A DNA stretch of 64,000 nucleotides. Origin: Aedes albopictus. Taxonomy: Eukaryota; Arthropoda; Insecta; Diptera; Culicidae. A model generated the notes under the pieces. The model was not told the DNA's origin, did no database searches, and was given only the letters and a program-made list of their open reading frames with translations. The translations under genes and the position numbers were made by a program. The stretch's first letter is position 1; the number at the start of each line of letters is the position of its first letter. Positions 45,719-55,117 of the stretch are shown one piece after another. The DNA lies in the NCBI RefSeq assembly GCF_035046485.1, contig NC_085136.1, forward strand, positions 292,803,080 through 292,867,079. Reading direction: 5' to 3'.

Positions 45719-46767
45719 GAGGGGGTTAGAAGCAAAGGGGTGTAAGTGACAAATACCCACTTTCGAGTACCGTCGTGCGGGGCTACTTTTGAAATGCGGG
45801 GCTACTTTGGACACTTTTAAACATGGATTTTTTGAATTCAAAATATGGTTCAAATCTTTTTGATGTCTTAGGGACTATAATGAAGCAATAGTTTTCCCTT
45901 CATTTGGTTGAAATTATTTTTCAAACAGACCGTTTATTGCTTGTCAGGACGCGAAAAGACATCGAATAAACCAAAGCAGTATATATAACGTATCAGAACA
46001 TTTGGTTTGTAAGCATTGTTTCTACAGTTCATAAATTTCAAAGGGTTGATCAATTTATTCAAAATGTATCAATGTAGCATGTACAATCGAATATTTGTAT
46101 CGTTATACGTTATAAATGACCGTTCGACCCAAATAAAGGGTTGATGGTCCCTTTTTTCAGGCTATCCGTATAGCAATATCACGCTGCTCATAATACCAAA
46201 GGTAGCACAGAACCATCTTAAAACGCATATTTTTATTGAAATTATGTATGATACAGTATACTACAGTATTGGTACAACATAGTTTTCTAAATAACCCTGC
46301 AGTTGTGTTATAGATAAAAATGTCCAAAGTAGCCCCCATCCGGTTCTATATGAGATGTGTCCGATTGGTGTATGAACAACTTGTTTGTTTATTGATGGAT
46401 TAAGCTCAAATTTTGCATACATCCTACATACATACTCACGATTATTGTGTATAAAAATTGCGGAAATTCATTCACTAGTCTGGGAGTTATAATGTCATAA
46501 AGTTGAAAAACCATGAAAAAGTGTATAAAGAAGCCCCCGCACGACGGTAAATGAGGTTTAAAGTTTTTTGACTAATTTTTCATCCCATACAAAATGTATG
46601 GAGTTTTAAAATCAACCCAATTTTCTCTGATTTATTGTAATTTTTCCAAATATCGTAGAAACAATCTTAAAAAGTTCCTGAAAGCTTGAAATCTGAAGAA
46701 TTTTATGATATGCTCAGCTCAAAATCGACAAAATGGTCACTTACACCCCTTTGATTCTGGGCCCCTC
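45719..46767. mobile_element. TIR element (1049 bp) with AATT duplication
   Basis: The ends GAGGGGGTTAGAAGC and GATTCTGGGCCCCTC, followed inside by CAAAGGGGTGTAAGTGAC and its complement, form TIRs. AATT flanks both sides (45715-45718, 46768-46771), and the other palindrome arm has one AATT at the empty site. No transposase. It hosts 45770-46547. Confidence 0.82.
45770..46547. mobile_element. TA-flanked TIR element (778 bp), nested
   Basis: The ends CCGTCGTGCGGGGCTACTTT and AGCCCCCGCACGACGG are flanked by TA (45768-45769, 46548-46549). It lies wholly inside 45719-46767, so it is the younger insertion. Internal ORFs (46157-46339 minus) are short and unrecognised. Confidence 0.82.
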
Positions 46768-46975
46768 AATTTATAAAAAATACAAAAAAGCCACGTATTT
46801 TCGGTTCCCCGCAAAAGGAGGGAGCGTGCAAAGGGGGGATGTACCATGCATTTCTTAGCACAACTATTCCCCTTGACTATGAAAAAAAATCCGGAATAAA
46901 ATGTTTAAAACAAAGAAGATATTGCATTTCTACCAAAAATAGATCGTCTTGGGTGTTTACGGGTTAAAAAACGAA

Positions 46976-47018
46976 CCCCGTTGGTTTGAATGAGGTGTCG
47001 TTCAAACTAACGGGGATA
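46976..47018. repeat. Short hairpin remnant of a CCCCGTT-type element
   Basis: CCCCGTTGGTTTGAATGA pairs with GTTCAAACTAACGGGG across a few bases. Worn relatives appear near 41705. Confidence 0.6.
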
Positions 47019-47162
47019 GACGGTATAGTTGCATGAGGCAGAGTAAGCAAAAATTGCAATCATAAAGCTTCAATACATCATTGATTACTTGTAACGATGG
47101 GCAGTTCGACTGGAATTTTGTATCACGTGTATCACGGCTTCTCAGTCATAAATTTTGCGTCG

Positions 47163-47198
47163 ACTACTTTTGGACCGGGATGAGGCCTTCTTCAGGGC
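47163..47198 (-). other. Hammerhead-like motif, worn (left arm)
   Basis: The minus strand reads GCC, CTGAAGA, A, GGCCT..., then CAAAAGTA where the sister arm has GAAACGTA. The GAAA box and stem I partner have mutated, so this copy would be inactive under the hammerhead model. Confidence 0.3.
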
Positions 47199-47684
47199 TC
47201 GGTATTAAGATGACAAGTTAAAATTATTTTTACAAAATATAAAAAGTCGGTAGCTAAAGGGTTGATTTCTCTCCACAACGAGAATCGGTTTGTCTGTACC
47301 AGACTGTCTCAAACGATTGAATTTGATTTTTCAATCAGCTGTTTTTTGAAAAAGAGGGTTCTAGGGGTTTGGCACTAGATGGTTACACGCGGGTTTGGGT
47401 ATGGCTCACTAATGAAACTATTGATAAGTATCAGTGCATTAGTATACTAATCAATAGTTTCATTGGTTTCATTAGTGAGCCATACCCAAACCCGGTGTAA
47501 TCAACTAGTGCCAAACCCTTAGAACCCCCTTTTTCGAAAAACAGCTGTTTGAAAAATCAAATTCAATCGTTTGAGACAGTCTGGTACAGACAAACCGATT
47601 CCCGTTGTGGAGAGAAATCAATCCTTTAGCTACCGACTTTTTATATTTTGTAAAAATAATTTTAACTTGTCGTCTTAATACCAT

Positions 47685-47722
47685 GCCCTGAAGAAGGCCC
47701 CACCCCGAGTCGAAACGTAGGC
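47685..47722 (+). other. Hammerhead-like motif (right arm)
   Basis: The order is GCC, CTGAAGA, A, imperfect stem region, GAAACGTA, GGC. The GCC/GGC flanks pair as stem I, and GTA fits an NUH cleavage triplet. Stem II (GGCCC against GAGTC) is poor here. Confidence 0.35.
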
Positions 47723-47790
47723 GAAGATAACAAAGTAGTCGACGCAAAATTTATGACTGAGAAACCGAAACCCACGTGATACATCACTGA

Positions 47791-48736
47791 TTACTTAATC
47801 CGATGGCCTATTCTCCAGATAGCTCTCAGATAAAATATAGTTATATGAGCCTCTGTGAGTACGAAATTTATTCATACTACAGCGAGAGATGACTTAATGG
47901 AAGTTAAATGTATCGATACATTTACTGTTGTGTTGACGTATGGCCGTATGGTGTAGGTTTCAGTTTTTTTTTCTGTGTACCTGTTCAATGTTGTGAATGC
48001 GATTTCTTTGGTACTATATGTGTGCTGGTTACTTGGTACTATATGGCAAACTCGAAAGACAAAGTGATAAACGACTTAGATCTAGACTTAAGTTCTCTAT
48101 GAATAGCTTGCGATTCAAATCAGTATCATAAGTTGTTCTAATTTTAGTTCCGCATGGTAGCCTTCAACCCAACGCCGATATGATCCACCACAGAGTCTAT
48201 TTGCGTCGCAGAATAGGAAGAAGTCCTTCGGTATTGACTTTTCAATGGCAGCGAACCAGTGTCCAGCTGCCGGCGACTACGACGACGGTCGGACAAAAAA
48301 GCGTCAGTATGAATGATGCCCTACCTAATGGAATGTGCGTGCATTTGGTCCATCTACATGCAGGAAACGCGCAAGCTTTAATCACTTCCGCCGCGGCCAT
48401 CCAACAAAAACAACTGACGAAGACGATGATGATGACCATGGTATATGGGTATCGTCCGCCGTCGAGCCGTCGCGTCGTCGGTCGGTTGGTTTCATTGCAC
48501 AGGATTGCGTGTTTGAAAAACGTGGGAAACTTAATGGGTGTTCTATTGGGAAATGGAGTGACATAACGAGAATGAGTCTCAAAGGGAGATGGAATGCGTT
48601 GTTGCTGCCTACGGCTCCAGTTCGAATTGCTCAAACGAATAGGGGCCAATTGGATATTTCAATCAACCCACATTCCAGCTTTTGTAAATGAATTTTCGTT
48701 GGAGTAACATTGCTGGGTTACGTAGAGTAAAAATAG
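47791..48736. other. Low-copy-looking DNA, no gene recognised
   Basis: Overlapping ORFs on both strands (48180-48566 plus, 128 codons; 48242-48649 minus, 135 codons; 48335-48691 plus) lack recognisable domains, and two of them run through GACGATGATGATGAC-type tracts. A small unknown gene cannot be excluded, but codon pattern gives no support for one frame. Confidence 0.4.
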
Positions 48737-48738
48737 TA

Positions 48739-49744
48739 GGGGTACTCCCTAAACAGATTAAATTTCTGCGTAAGCCATGATTTTCTGCTTATTTGAAATG
48801 TTTCATGATTTTGGGAATCAAATAATCGAAGATTGCCTTGGTGACCGCGACGTTAAATCAGTTTAATCAGTTTACGCTGTTAAGTGAATCCCCCTAATGC
48901 TTCCGAGAATCCTTTGGATTACCGATTAAACTGGTTAGGGTCAAGTGGGGTAAAATGCCATTTTTCAAACTTTCATCGTTTTCAATGATAATTAGCCTAA
49001 TTTGCTAGGCTTTCAAAGTGGTAAGAGCAACTAGACAATATTTGCTCTATACTTCAGCAAAAATATTCACTAAACTATTGAATTTTCATCGATTTTTAGC
49101 GATTTTAAAAACTGGTTCGTAAAACGGAAGTGGTGCAAAAAGGCCATCTGCCATGGGGTAAGATGCCACTTCATGAAAACATTCAAAAATTACGTCCATT
49201 AGTTTTCGGACATTTCCGACTCCTTTTCCCCCCTCTGTCCCGCTTTTTTCGTATACTCAATAAATGGAGTGTTACCCCCCTTCCCCGAAAAACGATGGTC
49301 GTCATATTTGAATGACCCCTAACATGAAAAGCGTAGACATCAACAACCATGCGCCTCCATGTGTGCCTCAATCTTGTTGGAAACACTTGGCTGGTAATAA
49401 AATCACCCGAAAACCTTAATTGCAAGCACGAAAAACCGGAAGTTGCCTATTTTCATTGGGAAATCAAAAGATTTTTCGTGGGTTTGGTGGCCAAGCTTCT
49501 AGAAGAATGTTCGATGCAAACATATCTTGACACCATTCACCTATAGTAATAATCAATTCCCATTCAGGAATGATTTTATGAGTTGGGCCATTTTACCCCA
49601 TCTTGGCATTTTGCGCTTTGTTCCCCTAAACTTCGCGATCGCCAAGGCAATCTTTGATTATTTCAATCGCAATTTCATGAAACATTTCAAATAATCAGAT
49701 AATCATAGCTTACACAGTTATTTAATCTGTTTAGTGAATACCCC
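48739..49744. mobile_element. TA-flanked TIR element (1006 bp)
   Basis: The left end GGGGTACTCCCTAAACAG and right end CTGTTTAGTGAATACCCC are flanked by TA (48737-48738, 49745-49746). The TIRs are about 110 bp and include GAAATGTTTCATGA and AAGATTGCCTTGG. A second inner pair, GTGGGGTAAAATGCCA with TGGGCCATTTTACCCC near 49573-49600, suggests a nested element. No transposase. Confidence 0.84.
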
Positions 49745-49746
49745 TA

Positions 49747-50489
49747 TTGTTAACAATCAGGTATCAGTAGAACGGCTCCAAAGGCACATTCTCCTCTATT
49801 TGGGAAATTTGTGCCATGAAATTGTTAACGCTAGTAATATGTTGACGTCAAAACGACCCAGAAAGAAGCGCTGAACGTGCAATACACCACCGTGATGTAT
49901 TTCACTCAAACTTGACCAGCTTCAGCTAAAGTGACAGGTAAAGTTTCAATTTTTCTTGTCTGAAGCCACATTGATAGGGGAGCACGATCCGTTTGAAAAA
50001 AAAATGAGCTTTTACCTACTGCAGTGCTGTATTTCAATAATGTTTTACTCGAATGTAATATAAAACAGATGTAACAAGTTGGAAGCTCGATCGCATTCAT
50101 CTGCCGGGTACGTGATTCAACAACTTTATTCCGGGTGAGGCAATCTCACAGAATAACATATGGTTATTCCTAAAATTCAGAATAATAGAATTTTTGTATA
50201 TTACGTCACCGAACAATCATTATTGGCGTGAAAATATTTCCACAAATCATGATTTCTGCGTATATGAGGCAATGTCACATTGCGTGGCCCCATCGTGCCT
50301 TAGCAGAGTTCAGACAATTTCTGCCAAGTATGCACAAATGTTGCTGTGTTACTCGGACGAAGAATATTAGCTTCGAATAGTCTGCATTTTTCTACTAAGT
50401 AAAGCAGCTTTGTCGTTTCTCCGGAATACGAGCTAGGTACCCAGCCCACCGCAGCCTGCCGTGTTTTATTCGCTTTACTTTATATGCAT
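49747..50489. other. Unassigned DNA
   Basis: I see no gene or clear repeat boundary. Confidence 0.35.
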
Positions 50490-51335
50490 GGTACAATTCG
50501 TAGTTCATGCGACGCCGCCAGACGCCGTCCAACCACCAACGAGTGGTGTTCGCAGCACTTTACGTTCGAAGACTCCAAGGGCTCTCCGATCAACTTCTCT
50601 CAACGCCCATGATTCATAGCCGTAAAAGCGACCGGAAGAACCAGAGTCTCGAACAACGCGAGTTTTGTCTTCGTTCGCAAAGCCTATGGGAGTTCAGCTG
50701 GTTTCGCAGACCGAAAACGGCCCGATTCACAGCTGCAATTCAACTGTTCACCTCGCGGGTAACATCATCATCGCACGTCACTAGAGTACCAAGGTTAACT
50801 AATTCGTCCACAACATCAAACTTTTGACCGCCTAGCACCATTTCGACATCACTACCACGGCTTTCACTCATCGCAGTTTCCCTCTTGAAAGGTATGTACG
50901 CCTCTTTCACGGCCCGAAGATGTCGATATCGCTCCTTTGCACAGCAACACTTCTTGTCGGTCTTCCTGGTGCTATGTTGCACAGTACGAGCATCGCCCTG
51001 CTTCAGTCCGTCTAAGGTTACGAACGATGACGAAATTTCATCCGCAATTCGTACACTTGATTTCGATCTGTCAAGTGTCACTCGAATCAGTCTAATCAGC
51101 TTCGTTGGAAAACCATGTTCGATCATAATCTGCCATTCTCTTCACTAAATTGTACGCTGCCTTGAAATCAATAAACAGAATGGATCTGCAAGTTATACTC
51201 CAGAATCTGCCGTAGTGTAAACATCTGATCTGTCGTTGATCGACCCTCATGAAACCCGCCTGATATTCGCCGACGAAGGACTTCTCAATCGGCCTCACCC
51301 TGTTCAACAGGATTTCAGGCAAAGTCTTGTATGCT
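50490..51335 (-). pseudogene. Non-LTR retrotransposon RT, decayed and gap-truncated
   Basis: From the gap edge leftward the minus strand reads AYKTLPEILLNRVRPIEKSF and GEYQAGF (RT fingers), LFIDFKAAYN (motif A; the usual catalytic D is N here), MIEHGFPTKLIRLI, then SSSFVTLDGLKQGDA (motif B). It then jumps directly to a downstream region with LVNLGTLVTCDDDVTREVNS, so the YxDD palm segment is deleted. Further stops follow to about 50495. The style suits RTE/Jam- or Loner-like mosquito elements; the clade is not settled. Inactive. Confidence 0.8.
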
Positions 51336-51835
51336 NNNNNNNNNNNNNNNNNNNNNNNNNNNNNNNNNNNNNNNNNNNNNNNNNNNNNNNNNNNNNNNNN
51401 NNNNNNNNNNNNNNNNNNNNNNNNNNNNNNNNNNNNNNNNNNNNNNNNNNNNNNNNNNNNNNNNNNNNNNNNNNNNNNNNNNNNNNNNNNNNNNNNNNNN
51501 NNNNNNNNNNNNNNNNNNNNNNNNNNNNNNNNNNNNNNNNNNNNNNNNNNNNNNNNNNNNNNNNNNNNNNNNNNNNNNNNNNNNNNNNNNNNNNNNNNNN
51601 NNNNNNNNNNNNNNNNNNNNNNNNNNNNNNNNNNNNNNNNNNNNNNNNNNNNNNNNNNNNNNNNNNNNNNNNNNNNNNNNNNNNNNNNNNNNNNNNNNNN
51701 NNNNNNNNNNNNNNNNNNNNNNNNNNNNNNNNNNNNNNNNNNNNNNNNNNNNNNNNNNNNNNNNNNNNNNNNNNNNNNNNNNNNNNNNNNNNNNNNNNNN
51801 NNNNNNNNNNNNNNNNNNNNNNNNNNNNNNNNNNN
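51336..51835. other. Assembly gap, 500 N
   Basis: The run is exactly 500 N, a conventional scaffold-join size, so the real distance is unknown. Apparent ORFs across it are meaningless. Confidence 0.98.
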
Positions 51836-53428
51836 GTGATGACGATGACGAAGACGACGATGGGTCTTCTGTGCGCTTTCTCTACGTCGGTCGTCACGTT
51901 CGTTCAAGCGAACGTCTATAGCCGAGCCGAGCTGCGCTCCTTTCGATAAGGACTATAAGGCGAAAACAAACACCTGGCTGCACCTTTCTCAGCTAGAGGC
52001 CAGTTCGGTGCTGTGATGGAAGGTTTTGTCGGTTCGACACGACACGTAGGCCCCTGCTGCTGCTCTACTGACGAACCAATCTCATCAAACTCAATTAGTT
52101 ATGAAAGCTTTCGTAACGAGAACAAGGCTTTGCCTCTCATAATTATGCTTGCACTGCAAACACTTGAGCTGGGGCAATTATTCTGGTCGGACTTCAGCAT
52201 TATTGTAGATATTGATTATTCATGGGCTATTACTATAGCTGTCAATTTCGATACAGTATTGAGCATAACAAACTGCAACAACGTCGTGTTAATTCGATGC
52301 CCTGGTTACAAGCAAATCCAGTGCAGTTTGAACAGCAAGTGAAGATCCGTTTTGATAGGGGAGAGTGGAGTATCATGTGCCGTTTCCAACAGTAATTCCT
52401 GCCATACAAACTCTCCCATCCTGGTAGTCATGTGATGAAAGATCTAGCTATAACTCCAACTATCGCCCCACAGAGCAAAAGTGTAGTTCGGCGTACACAC
52501 CCGAAGTCAGAAGTCAACCCCCACATTCGGATCACAATAAAAATGCAAATCAAAAAGGATTACGATGCAACTGCAACTGATTCTTGCGGCTAACCAACTG
52601 TCTGTCACCGTCGTCGTAGTCATCGCCCAAGGATGACAACGAGGACGATGATGCACTGCTGCTGCTATATAGGATGGAAAAATGTTTATTCAGCATGACG
52701 ACACCGCATAACGTATTCCTTGTGGTTAAATTTAGCCCGGCAAGAAGTCGTCCTGGAGAATCGTCCGGTTGTATTTCACTTTGTATGTAAAATGGTGAAA
52801 GATGGTGACATAAACAGTGCAGGTCATGGGATTAAAAATAAATTTCATTACTCAGCTCCACAGCGATTCATGCGTGGATCTGACATCAAAGGTTTGTATT
52901 TCCATTCACTCATAATGGGTGCGCAGCGCAATGCAATGGTTTAAGGACAGACTTGTTAGAATCCCAAAATGGCCGCCACAATGGCCGACTTTGGCACCTA
53001 CTCACGATTTCGAGAGCACAAATCTCTTCGTAAACAAAACCAGCGCACCTAATCTTCTTATTTCAAGCTTGTTACGAGTGAGCAAGAACAGAATAATGAA
53101 ATACACTGTTGTGTGAAGCTTGCTTCTTGAGATTTGTGCTTTTGAAGTTCTGATGCACTGTTGAAGCGGGATTTCAAGACGTTTGTCCTTAAGGGTAGCT
53201 TGAGAAGATGAGATGTGTTACTGCCTTAGATGTGAGCATTACTGAGAACAATTATAATGCTAGCGCGGGTGCGTATCTTGAGGCGGCAAAGAGTGGTTGT
53301 GACTATTAAATTGTAGCTCTTGATGTTATAGCCAGCGGAGCTTCATAGAAAGATAATGCAGAGAAACGTGCTTACAGGACCGAGAGGGACAAAATTATGC
53401 CGTCACTTTTGAACAGAACTTAACATAT
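51836..53428. other. Low-copy-looking DNA, no gene recognised
   Basis: The sequence starts with GATGACGATGACGAAGACGACG-like tracts. ORFs up to 109 codons (52013-52342 plus) have no domain. No continuation of the RT is visible right of the gap, so the join may not be adjacent sequence. Confidence 0.4.
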
Positions 53429-53485
53429 TAATCCTCTAATACCCCCGCCTTTAGACGGGGTATAGTTTGAGCATTTTTTTTTTTT

Positions 53486-55117
53486 TAAATAAAAGAAAAT
53501 CGGGTTAAGTACGGTTCCTTTGAATTCCACTAAGAATTTGCATCCTTTGACAGATACGTATTTCGACCTCAACTGTAAGGTCGTCTTCAGTGTCTTGTAC
53601 TTGACTCGACTGAAGAGATCCATCGCATTCTACACGTCTCATACATCATAGGTAAAAATAATAGGTAGCTTAATCTAGGTAGTTTTTTTTTTTTTTTTTT
53701 TTTTCTCTCGAGCATGCAAAAACTTATATCTATATTAACCTCCACCATAGAATAGGTAAAATTTCCCTCCACCACCGAATAGGTACATTTCCCTCCAGCA
53801 CAGGATAGGTAAACAAAGTTCATGTATCACAGGTACATTATGAGACGCACGCCATACGAGAGTGCTTAGGGGGTAATAATTTGAAAAGCCACGAACTTCC
53901 ATTGCCTTGATCCTTATTCAACAGCGTGTTAGGTACCTGTTTGTATATCTCTAGACTCTCAGCAACGTCCAATTTCCAAGGTGAAGTTACATTTCGCAAA
54001 ATTTGAATATCCTCTGTAGTTACAGGGTGGCCCTCCTCAAAGACATGTTCAGCAACTTTCGACCTGAAATCGTATTTCAAACCTCTATTTACTGTCCTCT
54101 GCGCCTTTCCCACCTCCGCCATATGTTCCCTGAGTCTAACCTCTAAAGACCGTTTTGTTTGACCAACGTAGACCTTATCACAATGGGAGCAACTGATTTT
54201 GTAAACGCCAGCCTTGTTTAGGGTGTTGACCGGATCCTTTGTAGAGCCTAATGAAGTCTTCAACTGTTTGCTTCTGCTAGAAAATACTAAATCGATCCCG
54301 AAATTTCTGAACCTAGAACGTAAATTATTAGTGATGTGTTGATCGAAGGGGACTGATACTCGCTTCAAAGATTCTGAAATAGGGGTAAGAGTTGCTAGGG
54401 ATCATCGATATCGCAACCTCTCCTTTTTGTCAATGATGGCCTGAATTGTCCTCTCCTTATATCCGTTGATTTTCGCTGTTTCGAATATGTGAGTGAGTTC
54501 CTTATTCTTCCCGTCATCGCTTAGAGGTAGAGTCTGCATTCGGTGAACCATGTGGTGAAAAGCTGCCATCTTATGTTGGAAGGAGTGATTCGACAAATAG
54601 GGGATGACACGCATGGTATTGGTAGGTTTCCTGTAAATCTCGAATTCGAACGACGAACTGTCTTCCCTCTTAACTAATAGATCCAAAAATGGAAGTTTTC
54701 CCTCCTTTTCTTCCTCGTGAGTGAACCTGATATCCTTATGTACATTGTTGATGACCTCTAGATCCTTAGATAAAGCTTCCCGTTTGATCACACTGAAAAT
54801 ATCGTCGACGTACCTCCACCATTTCTCCGGAAGTAAACCTTGCTCCTTAAGCTTGGTTTCTAAATTTGCCATGAAAAGCTCGCATAAAAATGGGGATAGG
54901 GGATTTCCCATGGGGGCACCTTTGGTCTACTTGTAGAACTGCCCACGGAATTGGAAGTAATTCTCATCCATGCACAGTCTGGCCAAACGTAAATAAGTCC
55001 TAACTTTTCCTTTCCAAGCTGCGTCAGACTTTTGGGGTAGTAACCAATCCTCGAGAAGATTAAGAGCATCCTTTACAGGGACACTTGGGAATAGTGCTGC
55101 GACGTCGACTACTACCC
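53486..55117 (-). pseudogene. Penelope-like element copy 1: RT plus GIY-YIG, two nonsense codons
   Basis: On the minus strand the frame starts at the head-to-head junction with VVVDVAALFPSVPV (RT motif A, aspartate present), continues KGAPMGNPLSPFL (motif B) and WWRYVDDIF (motif C, YVDD), then a linker and a GIY-YIG endonuclease (GVYKISCSHC, KVYVGQTKRS). The family copies itself by reverse transcription using its own endonuclease. A TAG (54927-54929) before motif B and a TGA (54402-54404) in the linker break it; the frame is otherwise kept to 53838. It is truncated 5' of motif A. Apart from the stops, about five residues differ from copy 2. The non-coding 3' region runs to about 53486 and includes the hammerhead-like motif. 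Confidence 0.9.
53549..53594 (-). other. Hammerhead-like motif, Penelope copy 1
   Basis: It has the same layout as 56438-56483: GACA/TGTC outer stem, CTGAAGA box, extra C, GACCT/AGGTC stem, GAAA, TACGTATC. All elements are intact in this copy. Confidence 0.45.

Larger units (their letters stand above)
44909..46960. repeat. Large palindrome, right arm with three insertions
   Basis: This is the complement of 41886-42802, plus a 96-bp element (45172-45267) and a 1049-bp element (45719-46767) that itself contains a 778-bp element (45770-46547). The left arm shows the sequence without these, so it is the ancestral state at those sites. Confidence 0.85.
47124..47790. mobile_element. Long foldback element (about 660 bp)
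   Basis: Arms of about 310 bp pair from TCTCAGTCATAAATTTTGCG (about 47151) with its complement (about 47737-47756) through to AGTGAGCCATACCCAAACCC near the centre (about 47440). The loop is about 25 bp (ATTAGTATACTAAT palindrome). Each arm carries a copy of the hammerhead-like motif. The minus-strand ORF at 47505-47747 lies within an arm and is not supported as a gene. Confidence 0.86.

Noticed and set aside
48180..48691. Small host gene encoded by overlapping 118-135 codon ORFs
   Set aside because: Three frames on two strands compete, each with simple-sequence tracts and no recognisable motif; left as unassigned.
51092..51949. ORFs spanning the assembly gap
   Set aside because: They consist mostly of N translated as X; the gap length is arbitrary.
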